Positions 1 to 6,779 of a stretch of DNA of 11,579 nucleotides are shown here, in pieces. The stretch is taken from the NCBI GenBank assembly GCA_036505735.1, contig DASXSZ010000006.1, positions 1-11,579 on the forward strand, read 5' to 3'. The position numbers and the translations under genes were made by a program. The stretch is from DASUPK01 sp036505735 (GTDB lineage Bacteria > Actinomycetota > Thermoleophilia > Solirubrobacterales > 70-9). Each line of letters starts with the position of its first letter. Positions within the stretch are counted from its first letter, which is position 1. Under the pieces are notes generated by a model. It ran no database searches and was not told the origin of the DNA. It was given only the letters and a program-made list of their open reading frames with translations.

Positions 1-1
1 C

Positions 2-268
2 GGCAGCAGGGCCGGCCACCTGGCCGACCTCTTTCGCGCGGCTGGAATCGGCGACATCGTCGACAGCGCCGTCGCGGTGGACGTCGAGCACGCCACGTTC
101 GAGGACTGGTGGGAGCCGTTCACGCTCGGCGTCGCCCCGTCGGGGGCGCACGTCGCCGGCCTCGAGCCCGATCGGCGCACGGCATTGCGCGAGCTCTGCA
201 GGGAGAGGCTGCCGGAGCCACCGTTCGTAGTCTCGGCGAAGGCCTGGGTGGCGCGCGGCGCGGCTTGA
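2..268 (+). CDS. SAM-dependent methyltransferase, C-terminal part (5'-truncated by window)
   Basis: The reading frame is open from the first complete codon and stops at TGA 266-268, giving 88 visible codons of a longer gene. The tail contains FEDWWEPFTLGVAPSG, then a basic helix (RRTALRELCRERL), then PFVVSAKAWVARG. This F..WW.PF..GV.P.G...........PF...A.AW pattern is common at the C-terminus of class I SAM-dependent methyltransferases of the Methyltransf_11/UbiE-like type. The AdoMet-binding motifs would lie outside the window, so substrate and full length cannot be judged. The gene converges on recR with only 7 bases between the two stop codons and no clear terminator hairpin. The family call rests on the tail alone. 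An internal GTG at 77 is not needed as a start because coding character continues upstream of it. Confidence 0.6.
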   Translation, partial: GSRAGHLADLFRAAGIGDIVDSAVAVDVEHATFEDWWEPFTLGVAPSGAHVAGLEPDRRTALRELCRERLPEPPFVVSAKAWVARGAA

Positions 269-275
269 CGCCTAG

Positions 276-866
276 CTAGCCCAGGCTCTGGCGGCCCGCC
301 AGGGCCTTGCCGAGGGTGACCTCGTCGGCGTGTTCCAGATCGGCACCGACCGGGAGCCCGCTGGCGAGCCTGGTGACGACGACACGGTCGCGAAGCGCGT
401 CGGCGATGTGGAGCGCCGTCGCCTCCCCCGTGGTGGTGGGGTTGGTCGCCAGCACGACCTCCTTGACCTCACCGTTGACGCGGTCGAGCAGTTCGGCGAT
501 CCGCAGGTCCTCGGGATCGATCCCGTCGATCGGCGAGAGCGCCCCGCCCAGCACGTGGTACACGCCGCGGTACTCGCCGGTCCTCTCGATCGGGATCACA
601 TCGGCCGGCTCCTCGACCACGCAGATCACAGACCGGTCGCGACGAGCGTCCTCGCATATCCGGCAGCGCGGCCCCTCCGCCAGGTTGAAGCAGACCTCGC
701 AGAGGCCGACCTTCTCCTTTACCTCTCGGATCGAGTCGGCCAGGGCCAGCGCGTCGCCCTCGTCTGCCCGAAGGATGTGGAAGGCGAGCCGCTGCGCGGT
801 GCGCTGCCCGATCCCGGGCAGCTTGGAGAGCTCGGCGATCAGTCGGCTGATCGGGCCGGCGTACAT
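276..866 (-). CDS. recR: Recombination mediator protein RecR
   Basis: RecR acts in the cytoplasm with RecO (and RecF) to load RecA on SSB-coated single-stranded DNA during gap repair. The 196-residue product has the family's usual length and domain order. A helix-hairpin-helix near residues 10-30 (LSKLPGIGQRTAQRLAFHIL) is followed by a four-cysteine zinc finger at C56, C59, C68 and C71. The Toprim domain begins near residue 79 (SVICVVEEPADV), and the conserved C-terminal GLPVGADLEHADEVTL closes the protein. The ATG at 866 is chosen because RecR typically begins a few residues before the LI..L.KLPG motif; no strong Shine-Dalgarno sequence is visible. It is the last gene of the dnaX-ybaB-recR operon, 32 bases after ybaB, a partnership conserved across bacteria. 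Confidence 0.97.
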   Translation of the reverse strand: MYAGPISRLIAELSKLPGIGQRTAQRLAFHILRADEGDALALADSIREVKEKVGLCEVCFNLAEGPRCRICEDARRDRSVICVVEEPADVIPIERTGEYRGVYHVLGGALSPIDGIDPEDLRIAELLDRVNGEVKEVVLATNPTTTGEATALHIADALRDRVVVTRLASGLPVGADLEHADEVTLGKALAGRQSLG

Positions 867-898
867 GAGGTCAGCGTAGATGAGCGCCCGTACGGCGC

Positions 899-1231
899 TT
901 ACATCCCGGGGAGACCAGGGAGCCCGCCGCCCAGGCCACCGGTGATCCCGCCCATCTTGCTGGCGGCGAGCTCCTGCGCCGAGCGGAGCGCCTCATTGAC
1001 CGCCGCGGTGACCATGTCCTGAAGGAGCTCGGGGTCCTCGGGGTCGATCGCCTCGGGATCGATCTTGATCTCGCGGAGCTGCATGTCGCCGGTCATCGTC
1101 ACCTTGACCATGCCGCCGCCGGCGCTCGCCTCGACGATCTCGTCCTTGAGCTGCTCCTGCGCCTTGGCCATCTCGGCCTGCATCTGTTGAGCCTGCTTGA
1201 GGATCTGGTTGAGGTTGGGCCCCTGGGGCAT
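899..1231 (-). CDS. YbaB/EbfC family nucleoid-associated protein
   Basis: YbaB/EbfC proteins are small dimeric DNA-binding proteins of the nucleoid, nearly always encoded between dnaX and recR; their exact role in recombination and repair is unsettled. The 110-residue product shows the family pattern: an N-terminal amphipathic helix with NLNQILKQAQQMQAEMAKAQEQL, then the core GGGMVKVTMTGDMQLREIKIDPE, then a helix (LLQDMVTAAVNEALRSAQEL). The flexible tail is rich in Gly, Pro and Met. The start ATG (1231-1229) overlaps the dnaX TGA by one base (TGATG), so translation is probably coupled to dnaX. Length and order of elements are normal for the family. Confidence 0.95.
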   Translation of the reverse strand: MPQGPNLNQILKQAQQMQAEMAKAQEQLKDEIVEASAGGGMVKVTMTGDMQLREIKIDPEAIDPEDPELLQDMVTAAVNEALRSAQELAASKMGGITGGLGGGLPGLPGM

Positions 1232-2970
1232 CAGCCGGCCTCGCTTTCCCGCGCGTCGTCGGGGACGACCTCGCTGGCGTCGAAGTTGTCCTTGATCAGG
1301 TCGATCAGATCCTCCTCGGTCATCTCGGCAGAGCCCTCGGGAGCGGCATCCTCGTTCTCAGCTTCGATCAGCTCGTAGGCCGGGCGCAGCCGCGTGCCGG
1401 CAATCGCCGCGATCGCCTCGGTCATGCGCTCGACGTTCGCCGGAGCGTCGGCCTTGCGCTTGTTGAACTTGGCGGAGGAGGGAAATCCGATCCGGAGCAC
1501 CGCCCTTTCCTCGTCGATCCCGAGCGGCCTGGCCCCATCGAAGAGAGTCGACAGCATCTGGGAGCCCGAATCCCGCAGGTGATCGACGACCGCGGGCCAG
1601 AGCTCGACGACGCGCTCGATCTCGATCGTGGCCGTCGCTGTCGTTACGTGGGCCTCTGGCTCATCGGCCGCCTGCTCCTCGCGCAATGAAGGGGGAACCG
1701 CGGGGTCGGACCCAGAAGGCTCCGGCCGTTCGATGGCCGGCTGATCAGCGGTTGGCGCCCTTGCCCCGTCCCCAGCGCCGGCCCTGCCTTCTGGGGACGA
1801 TCCCCGCGGTCCCCCCTCGCCGCTGAGACGAGATTCCAGCGACTCGATGCGCCGCAGCAGAGCCTCGCGCGAGGAATCCAGCGACGGCGTCGCCACCTTG
1901 AGCAGCGCCACCTCCAACGTCAGGCGTGGATCATCCCCTTCGCGCATCGCGGCGACGGCGGCGCTGAGCGCGTCAATCGCGCCCATCAGCTTGGCGTCAT
2001 CGATCGCCTTCGCCTGTTCCGCCAGCCGGTCCGGCTGGGCGACGGTGACCGTGAAGGACTCGGGCACCTCGCCGGTCGCGCGAGCCACCAGCAGCTGGCG
2101 CAGGTGCGCGATCAGATCGCGCGCGAACTGGCCCGGGTCGCGGCCCGAACGCGCCAGGCGCTCGACCGCCTCGAGGGCCTGACGTGCGTCTCCGGAGGCG
2201 AGCGCGTCGGTGGTGTCGAAGAGCAGCTCCGCGTCGGCCGCCCCGAGCAGCTCGACCACCTCGTCGGTCGAGACCTTGGCGCCGCCGAAGGCGACCAGCT
2301 GGTCGAGGGTGCCGAGCGCGTCGCGAAAGCTGCCCGTCGCCGAACGCGAGATCAGTGCCACCGCGCCGTCGTCGATCTCGATCTTCTCGGCGGCGGCGAC
2401 CCGCTGGACGACCTCGGCGATCTGCTCGAGTGACGGCCGCTGGAAGTCGAAGCGCTGGCAGCGGTCGACGATCGTCGGCATCACCTTCTGCGGCTCGGTG
2501 GTGGCGAGGACGAAGACCGTGTTGGGCGGCGGCTCCTCCAGTGTTTTCAGGAAGGCGTTCCACGCCTCCTTGGTGAGCATGTGCGCCTCGTCGAGGATGT
2601 AGACCTTCCAGCGCCCGGCGGCGGGGGCGAAGCCGACCCTCTCACGGAGCTCACGGATGTCGTCGACCGAGCGGTTGGAGGCCGCGTCCATCTCGATCAC
2701 GTCGAGCGAGGTGCCGGCGGCGATCGTCCGGCAGGGCTCGCACTCGCCGCAGGGGGTCAGGGTCGGGCCGTGCACGCAGTTGAGCGAGCGTGCCAGGATC
2801 TTCGCCATCGAGGTCTTGCCGGTCCCCCGGGAGCCGACGAACAGGTAGGCGTGGTGGACCCGCCCCTTCTCGACGGCGTTGGAGAGGGTCCGGACGATGT
2901 GCTCCTGACCCACCACCTCCGCGAAGCTCTGGGGGCGGTGGCGGCGGTAGAGGGAGGCTGGTTCGGCCAC
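1231..2970 (-). CDS. dnaX: DNA polymerase III subunit gamma/tau
   Basis: This is the AAA+ clamp-loader subunit that hydrolyses ATP to open the beta sliding clamp and, in its tau form, tethers polymerase cores. In order, the 579-residue product has SLYRRHRPQSFAEVVGQ at the N-terminus, Walker A GSRGTGKT (46-53), a zinc module (C65, C74, C77, C80), and Walker B ILDEAH (125-130). Sensor 1 lies in VFVLATTEP (about 152-160), and the arginine-finger region DRCQRFDF is at 169-176. A low-complexity linker (about 365-440) precedes a C-terminal domain IV/V-like part. No A-rich slippery heptamer is evident, so a separate gamma form by frameshifting is not supported. The start is GTG at 2970, six bases after a TAGACT -10 box, which implies a leaderless mRNA. 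It leads the dnaX-ybaB-recR operon. Confidence 0.97.
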   Translation of the reverse strand: MAEPASLYRRHRPQSFAEVVGQEHIVRTLSNAVEKGRVHHAYLFVGSRGTGKTSMAKILARSLNCVHGPTLTPCGECEPCRTIAAGTSLDVIEMDAASNRSVDDIRELRERVGFAPAAGRWKVYILDEAHMLTKEAWNAFLKTLEEPPPNTVFVLATTEPQKVMPTIVDRCQRFDFQRPSLEQIAEVVQRVAAAEKIEIDDGAVALISRSATGSFRDALGTLDQLVAFGGAKVSTDEVVELLGAADAELLFDTTDALASGDARQALEAVERLARSGRDPGQFARDLIAHLRQLLVARATGEVPESFTVTVAQPDRLAEQAKAIDDAKLMGAIDALSAAVAAMREGDDPRLTLEVALLKVATPSLDSSREALLRRIESLESRLSGEGGPRGSSPEGRAGAGDGARAPTADQPAIERPEPSGSDPAVPPSLREEQAADEPEAHVTTATATIEIERVVELWPAVVDHLRDSGSQMLSTLFDGARPLGIDEERAVLRIGFPSSAKFNKRKADAPANVERMTEAIAAIAGTRLRPAYELIEAENEDAAPEGSAEMTEEDLIDLIKDNFDASEVVPDDARESEAG

Positions 2971-2976
2971 GAATCG

Positions 2977-2982
2977 AGTCTA
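2977..2982 (-). promoter_or_regulatory. -10 box of the dnaX operon (leaderless)
   Basis: On the minus strand TAGACT ends six bases before the dnaX GTG (2970). Transcription normally starts 6-7 bases after a -10 box, so the mRNA would begin at or next to the start codon. No -35 close to TTGACA is seen at 16-18 bases, and no Shine-Dalgarno sequence exists before the GTG. The hexamer fits the actinobacterial TANNNT pattern. Confidence 0.6.
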
Positions 2983-2991
2983 TCCGCCGGG

Positions 2992-2997
2992 TAGGCT
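2992..2997 (+). promoter_or_regulatory. -10 box of the TfoX-domain gene (leaderless)
   Basis: TAGGCT ends six bases before the GTG at 3004, the same geometry as the divergent dnaX box on the other strand. The two -10 boxes are nine bases apart within a 33-base intergenic gap, so their RNA polymerase footprints must overlap. No good -35 hexamer is present. Confidence 0.55.
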
Positions 2998-3003
2998 GAC
3001 CCC

Positions 3004-3333
3004 GTGGCCTACGACGAGGGGCTCGCCGAGCGGGTCCGGCAGCAGCTGTCGGCGCGCGCCGACGTTTCCGAGATGAAGATGTTCGGGGGGATCGCGTTCA
3101 TGGTCGGCGGCAATATGGCGGTGGGTGTGGCCGGCGATGAGCTGATGGTGCGACTCGATCCCGCTGACGGCGAGAAGGCCCTCACCGAGGAAGGGGTCAG
3201 GGTGTTCGACATGACCGGCAGGCCATTGAAGGGCTGGATCCTGGTCTCACCGGATCGGACGGCGGACGAGGCAGGACTCTCCGAATGGGTCGAGGCCGGA
3301 GCCGACTACGCCGCGTCCCTGCCGGCGAAGTAG
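3004..3333 (+). CDS. TfoX N-terminal domain family protein
   Basis: The 109-residue protein matches the TfoX_N domain: VSEMKMFGGIAFMVGGNMAVGV near residues 21-42, then ELMVRLDP, and a C-terminal PLKGWILVSPD. In gamma-proteobacteria this domain is half of the competence regulator TfoX/Sxy. Free-standing copies like this one are widespread in bacteria, including actinobacteria, and have no established function. The GTG start at 3004 sits six bases after a TAGGCT -10 box, and no Shine-Dalgarno sequence precedes it. The gene is divergent from dnaX and convergent with the transporter gene, 10 bases from its stop. Domain assignment is confident; role is not inferred. Confidence 0.85.
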   Translation: MAYDEGLAERVRQQLSARADVSEMKMFGGIAFMVGGNMAVGVAGDELMVRLDPADGEKALTEEGVRVFDMTGRPLKGWILVSPDRTADEAGLSEWVEAGADYAASLPAK

Positions 3334-3343
3334 CGAGACGCAT

Positions 3344-4984
3344 TCATCGCACAGCAAGTCGGTGCTCCACGACGGATGCGGCCGCCTCACCGCTGCGTCG
3401 GTGCCCGGTCACGGCGCTGATGAAATGATCCCGGTCCAGGGCCAACAGCCGGCAGCCCTCAAGCGCGCTAACGGTCGCAGTCCGCGGGACGTCATTGAGC
3501 AGAGCGATCTCCCCGAAGCACTCTCCCTCGGCGTGCGTCCGGCGAACAACCCCGTCGACCTCCACCCGGACCTTTCCGTCCGCGATCAGGTAGAAGCGCT
3601 CGCCCGGCTCTCCCTGCGTGACGAGCGCCTCACCGGGAGCCGGGGTAACGGTCACGAGGTCATGACTCAACCGCTCGAGCGTGTCGATCGGCAGCGGCGC
3701 GAAGATGGGGTGCTCGCGCAGCAGCCGGAAGTGCTCTTCGTGGACCGGTGCACCGATCTCGAGGGCACGGAGCGCAGACCAGCGAGCAAGCGCGAAGGCG
3801 GGAACGATGAGCCCGACCGCGATCAGCGTCCCCCTCACGCCGAACAGCGCGATCAGGGCGGGTACCGCGATGGATCCGAGGGCCATAGCTGCGAAGCGGG
3901 ACGTCTCCAGGAACGCGAGCGCCCGAGCGAGCGTCTCGTCGGACCCCAGCCGCTGCAGGAGCGTCCGCGCCACCACCTCCACGAAGGTGTAGCCAAAGCC
4001 CATTCCGACCCAGGCGATGTAGCCGGCCGCGGCGACCACCCAGACCCCCGGCAGCGCGAGAGAGGTTCCGGCTATCAGGCAGCCCAGAACCAAACCGACC
4101 GCGAGCTGGCCGCGGTTGATGAGCACCGCGAGAGCAGCGCCGCTGAGCAGCGCGCCGATTCCCCATGCCGCGTTGAGATAGCCCACCGCTCCCTGACCGA
4201 GCCCGAGCAGGTCGAGCGCCACGATCACGGCGAGGACGTCGGCTGCGCCCTCGAAGAACACCAACAGGGAGAGGCCGGTTCCCACGAGGCGCAGCCGCGG
4301 GTCGGCGAGCAGCGATCGCGCTCCCCTCGCCATCTCTACGAGGATTGTGCCGGACGTCTCGCGGGCATAGGCGGGACGCGCGTCGGGAGTCAGCCGCGCA
4401 AGTAGAAGTGCTGTGATCAGGCCGGCGATCGCTGCCATCCCGAAGACGGCCTGCGGGCTGGCCGTGGCGAGCAGGACGCCGCCAGCGACGCCGGCGACCA
4501 GGAAGCCGAGGTTGTCCCCCACGCTGTGGGCGACGTTCGCCGCTGAGAGCTCCTGGGGCGTCCGGGCCACGAAAGGCATCAGGGCTCCGTCTGCGGGCAC
4601 GTACGGGCTGATCGCGACAGTGGATAGCCCGGCGAGGACGAAGACGACGGCAGCAGGGGCGTCGGCCGCCGCGGCGGCAGTGGCCACCCCCAGGAGTGCG
4701 GCGTTGCCGAGGGCACTGATTACCAGGACGATGCGTCGCGAAGAGCGATCGCCGATCAGGCCCCCGAAGGGCGCCGCAAGAGCGCCGGGCAGGAGACGCG
4801 CCAGCGCGGCGATCCCCACCGCCGTCGCCCCGGCCGCCTCGAACGCGTAGACGCCAAGCGCGATCGCGAACGACCAGGTCGCAAGCGACTCGGCGCCCCA
4901 GGCCAGCTGCAGGAGCCGCATCTCGGGGTTGCCGAAGACGACTGTAACGGCCTGCAACGACCGCCGGAGAACGTCCGTGCTCAC
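3344..4984 (-). CDS. MFS transporter with C-terminal cyclic nucleotide-binding domain
   Basis: The 546-residue protein joins two modules. Residues about 20-405 are a hydrophobic, multi-spanning Major Facilitator domain, with the loop 2-3 signature GGLIGDRSSRRIVL (74-87) and many Ala/Gly/Leu-rich helices, resembling the drug-efflux MFS_3 type. Residues about 415-525 are a CRP/PKA-like cyclic-nucleotide-binding domain beginning HPIFAPLP. Its phosphate-binding cassette is FGEIALL..VPRTATV, with Glu492 and Arg501 in the positions that contact ribose and phosphate in known binders. The cassette is intact, so ligand gating of transport is plausible, but substrate and nucleotide are unknown. The start is GTG at 4984, six bases downstream of a TAGTGT -10 box, implying a leaderless transcript. 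It converges on the TfoX gene with a 10-base gap. Confidence 0.9.
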   Translation of the reverse strand: MSTDVLRRSLQAVTVVFGNPEMRLLQLAWGAESLATWSFAIALGVYAFEAAGATAVGIAALARLLPGALAAPFGGLIGDRSSRRIVLVISALGNAALLGVATAAAAADAPAAVVFVLAGLSTVAISPYVPADGALMPFVARTPQELSAANVAHSVGDNLGFLVAGVAGGVLLATASPQAVFGMAAIAGLITALLLARLTPDARPAYARETSGTILVEMARGARSLLADPRLRLVGTGLSLLVFFEGAADVLAVIVALDLLGLGQGAVGYLNAAWGIGALLSGAALAVLINRGQLAVGLVLGCLIAGTSLALPGVWVVAAAGYIAWVGMGFGYTFVEVVARTLLQRLGSDETLARALAFLETSRFAAMALGSIAVPALIALFGVRGTLIAVGLIVPAFALARWSALRALEIGAPVHEEHFRLLREHPIFAPLPIDTLERLSHDLVTVTPAPGEALVTQGEPGERFYLIADGKVRVEVDGVVRRTHAEGECFGEIALLNDVPRTATVSALEGCRLLALDRDHFISAVTGHRRSGEAAASVVEHRLAVR

Positions 4985-4990
4985 GACCCG

Positions 4991-4996
4991 ACACTA
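4991..4996 (-). promoter_or_regulatory. -10 box of the MFS-CNB gene (leaderless)
   Basis: TAGTGT on the minus strand ends six bases before the GTG at 4984, the same spacing as the dnaX and TfoX boxes. No Shine-Dalgarno sequence lies between box and codon, and no convincing -35 is seen 16-18 bases upstream. Confidence 0.55.
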
Positions 4997-5120
4997 GCCG
5001 GGCGAACTGGCGTCTGCTCGAGGCCCCCGACCGGTGGCGGCGTCACGCGAGAGGAGCACGCACCGCGACGGTCCACGGCCTGACGGACCAAGTGAGCAGG
5101 TTCGCTGCGGCTGGGTGTCG

Positions 5121-5148
5121 TTGACCCGGGGCCCGGTCGATATAGAGT
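5121..5148 (+). promoter_or_regulatory. Promoter (-35 TTGACC, -10 TAGAGT) for the 5160 ORF
   Basis: TTGACC (5121-5126) and TAGAGT (5143-5148) are separated by 16 bases and match the main sigma-factor consensus well. The predicted start of transcription falls near 5155, about five bases before the GTG at 5160, so the leader would be minimal. It is one of the two best -35/-10 pairs in the window. Confidence 0.5.
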
Positions 5149-5159
5149 CGGCGGCGCTG

Positions 5160-5411
5160 GTGGCAGGCGATGCAGATCTCAGCGGCACGGCGGCGGGGTG
5201 GGCGCCGACGCTCGCGGACGTCGAGCGGATCGTCGCGCTGGCCGACCCGGCGGTGCGGAACCTGCAGATCACGCAATGCTACTGCGAGCTCTCGCGGGCG
5301 CTCGCCGCACGGACGGGCGGCGGGCCGGCGAACTGGTGCAGGGTCGCGACCTGGGCCTCCAAGCAGGCCGGCCAAACGATCCGGAAGGAGGGTGGCACAA
5401 TTCGGACATGA
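5160..5411 (+). CDS. Short hypothetical ORF, probable N-terminal remnant of a longer actinobacterial protein
   Basis: An 83-codon frame begins at GTG 5160, just after a good promoter, and ends at TGA 5409-5411. The frame is open further upstream to GTG 5034, but that part has no protein-like pattern and precedes the promoter. The central segment VERIVALADPAVRNLQITQCY followed by NWCRVATWASKQAGQTIR looks like the conserved N-terminus of a larger uncharacterised actinobacterial family, recalled from memory and not searched. Those proteins continue for hundreds of residues past the TIR motif, whereas this one stops after KEGGTIRT. That suggests a gene cut off by deletion or insertion, although a functional short protein cannot be excluded. 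The function of the family is not known to me. Confidence 0.45.
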   Translation: MAGDADLSGTAAGWAPTLADVERIVALADPAVRNLQITQCYCELSRALAARTGGGPANWCRVATWASKQAGQTIRKEGGTIRT

Positions 5412-5422
5412 CGGAGGACGGC

Positions 5423-5539
5423 ATGAGGACGGTGCTGACCTTCCACCGCGGCGAGCCCGCGACCATCCCCGAGCAGAGCGGCATCGACGAACTCGACAAG
5501 GATCCGCCCGGGACCGAGCGGATGACGCTCGGGCAGTGA
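5423..5539 (+). CDS. Possible small ORF (38 codons), unknown
   Basis: ATG 5423 is preceded by GGAGG (5413-5417) at five bases, a good Shine-Dalgarno spacing. An alternative ATG at 5408 overlaps the upstream TGA as ATGA and would add five residues. The product begins MRTVLTFHRGEPATIPEQ and ends PGTERMTLGQ before TGA 5537-5539. The frame stays protein-like for 16 more codons after this TGA (VDQIMERRR...), ending at TAA 5588-5590, so the TGA may be a recent nonsense change in a slightly longer gene. I recognise no family. It could also be debris next to the truncated ORF. Confidence 0.3.
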   Translation: MRTVLTFHRGEPATIPEQSGIDELDKDPPGTERMTLGQ

Positions 5540-5708
5540 GTCGACCAGATCATGGAACGGCGCCGAGAGGCCGCGCCGTGCAAGCGCTAAGCGCACTTGT
5601 CACGGAGGCACTGCTCGCAGCCGGGAGCGAGCCGATCGCTGTCCCAGGCAAGCCCCTATTTGAGACAGGGGGCGGTCCGCGCTGCCTCTCACTCCCCCTT
5701 GTTCGGGC
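5540..5708. other. Non-coding gap before the aminotransferase operon
   Basis: Apart from the possible 16-codon extension of the preceding ORF (to 5590), no gene is supported here. A weak hairpin, CCCCT (5653-5657) with AGGGG (5667-5671) around a nine-base loop, lies 38 bases before the next ATG. No convincing -35/-10 pair or Shine-Dalgarno sequence was found for the aminotransferase, so its promoter remains unlocated. Base composition begins to drop in this stretch. Confidence 0.4.
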
Positions 5709-6779
5709 ATGAGGCATTCGCTGCTCGACAGTCGCTTCCGCGAGCCCGGGGAGTCCTGGCGGCCGCTTCGTTTACACCTAAACGAGGCACCGTGGGGTCC
5801 GCCGCCGGCAGCGGTTCGACGCATCCGCGACGCTGCCGAGCGAGCCAACATCTACCCGATCGGCGAGACGAAGCGGGCCTCAGAGGCAGCTGCACGGCAC
5901 TTCGGTGTGTCACCGCGACAGGTGGTTCTAACCACTGGGGTCGACGAGGCGACCGATCTGTGTCTCTTGGAACTTGGGCGGCCCATCACGGTTAGACCCG
6001 GGTTCAACGGCTTCACTGACCGGGCGGCAGCACTGGGTCTACCCGCGAGAGCATTCGAACTCTCTGACTACGCCGCGATGCCACGGGCGCTGTTTGAGGC
6101 GGTAGAGCCGAACGATGTAGTCATGGTCGCAAGCCCGAACAATCCAACCGGGCAGCCGTTTCGCGACGAAGATCTCTTCGCCGTCCTGGGGAGCGGTGCT
6201 TATCTCTTTCTCGATGAAACGTACGCCGACTTTGCGGACGGGGCGCCGGGCCTTCGCTGGCTTGACCGCTTTGACCGGCTGATCGTGTTCAAGTCGTTCT
6301 CGAAGTCTTTCGCGCTCGGCGGTCTGCGGCTTGGTTGCATGATCGGCGACGCTCGCACGTTGGAGCGCTTACGGTCAAGGCAGGAGTACTACCCCGTTGA
6401 TCGACTGGCCGTGGAGGGGCTTATCGGTGCCCTCGCGGAAGAGCCTGACTTTCCCGAGAGGCTCGCCGGTCGAATCCGACCGTTGCGCGAGGAACTCACC
6501 CATCAGCTGCGAGCGTGTGGGCTGTTCGAGCGAATTCTCGACAGCTCGACGAACTTTGTCCTTGCGATATGCCGCAGCGCCGCTGAGGCGAAGGAGATCC
6601 AGCGATTCCTCGCCGAGCGGGCATGGATTCTCGTCGCTTCCGCCGAGCCGTTTGGACTGGCAGAGGGTCTGCGGATCACGGTCGGAAACGAGCGGAAGAT
6701 CGAGATCCTCGGGCGCGCCTTGAACAGTCTCGGCCGCCAGCTGCAAGAGGAGGGTGCCCTTGTCGCAGATCGCGATTAA
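5709..6779 (+). CDS. HisC-like PLP-dependent aminotransferase (fold type I)
   Basis: The 356-residue protein has the length and motif order of histidinol-phosphate-aminotransferase-like class I/II enzymes. LHLNEAPWGPPP (22-33) resembles the HisC LNENP.GP segment. GVDEATDL (77-84) corresponds to the GSDE.IDL cofactor phosphate loop. SPNNPTG (142-148) and LDETY with Asp169 for the PLP pyridine nitrogen follow. KSFSKSFALGGLRLG carries the Schiff-base Lys199, and LRITVG (321-326) carries the carboxylate-binding Arg322. It would act in the cytoplasm, exchanging an amino acid and its 2-keto acid. No histidine genes are nearby; its partner is a keto-acid methyltransferase gene that overlaps its 3' end, so a role in beta-methyl amino acid synthesis (like MrsB or MarG) is more likely. 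Composition is about 58-60% GC in sampled lines, below the flanks. Its ATG lacks a clear Shine-Dalgarno sequence. Confidence 0.88.
   Translation: MRHSLLDSRFREPGESWRPLRLHLNEAPWGPPPAAVRRIRDAAERANIYPIGETKRASEAAARHFGVSPRQVVLTTGVDEATDLCLLELGRPITVRPGFNGFTDRAAALGLPARAFELSDYAAMPRALFEAVEPNDVVMVASPNNPTGQPFRDEDLFAVLGSGAYLFLDETYADFADGAPGLRWLDRFDRLIVFKSFSKSFALGGLRLGCMIGDARTLERLRSRQEYYPVDRLAVEGLIGALAEEPDFPERLAGRIRPLREELTHQLRACGLFERILDSSTNFVLAICRSAAEAKEIQRFLAERAWILVASAEPFGLAEGLRITVGNERKIEILGRALNSLGRQLQEEGALVADRD
6747..6753 (+). promoter_or_regulatory. Shine-Dalgarno deciding the TTG start of the methyltransferase
   Basis: GAGGAGG lies inside the 3' end of the aminotransferase gene. It touches a GTG at 6754, too close for initiation there, but is six bases before TTG 6760, the ideal distance. 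This favours TTG as the true start and translational coupling of the two genes. Confidence 0.6.

Noticed and set aside
269..275. Terminator between the convergent methyltransferase and recR genes
   Set aside because: The gap is seven bases and holds only part of the short palindrome CTAGCTAG. No stem of useful length or T-tract is present.
307..1022. Overlapping plus-strand open frames opposite recR and ybaB
   Set aside because: They are low-complexity antisense shadows of conserved minus-strand genes and lack a ribosome-binding site or family pattern.
1231..2970. Programmed frameshift site in dnaX producing gamma and tau
   Set aside because: No A-rich slippery heptamer is visible anywhere in the coding strand.
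5066..5085. Inverted repeat GGTCC...GGACC as an operator
   Set aside because: The arms are only five bases and lie upstream of the predicted promoter. Such pairs occur by chance in GC-rich DNA.
5709..6779. Genuine biosynthetic hisC
   Set aside because: Motifs are HisC-like, but no other histidine gene is nearby and the gene overlaps a keto-acid methyltransferase gene. It cannot be fully excluded without the rest of the genome.
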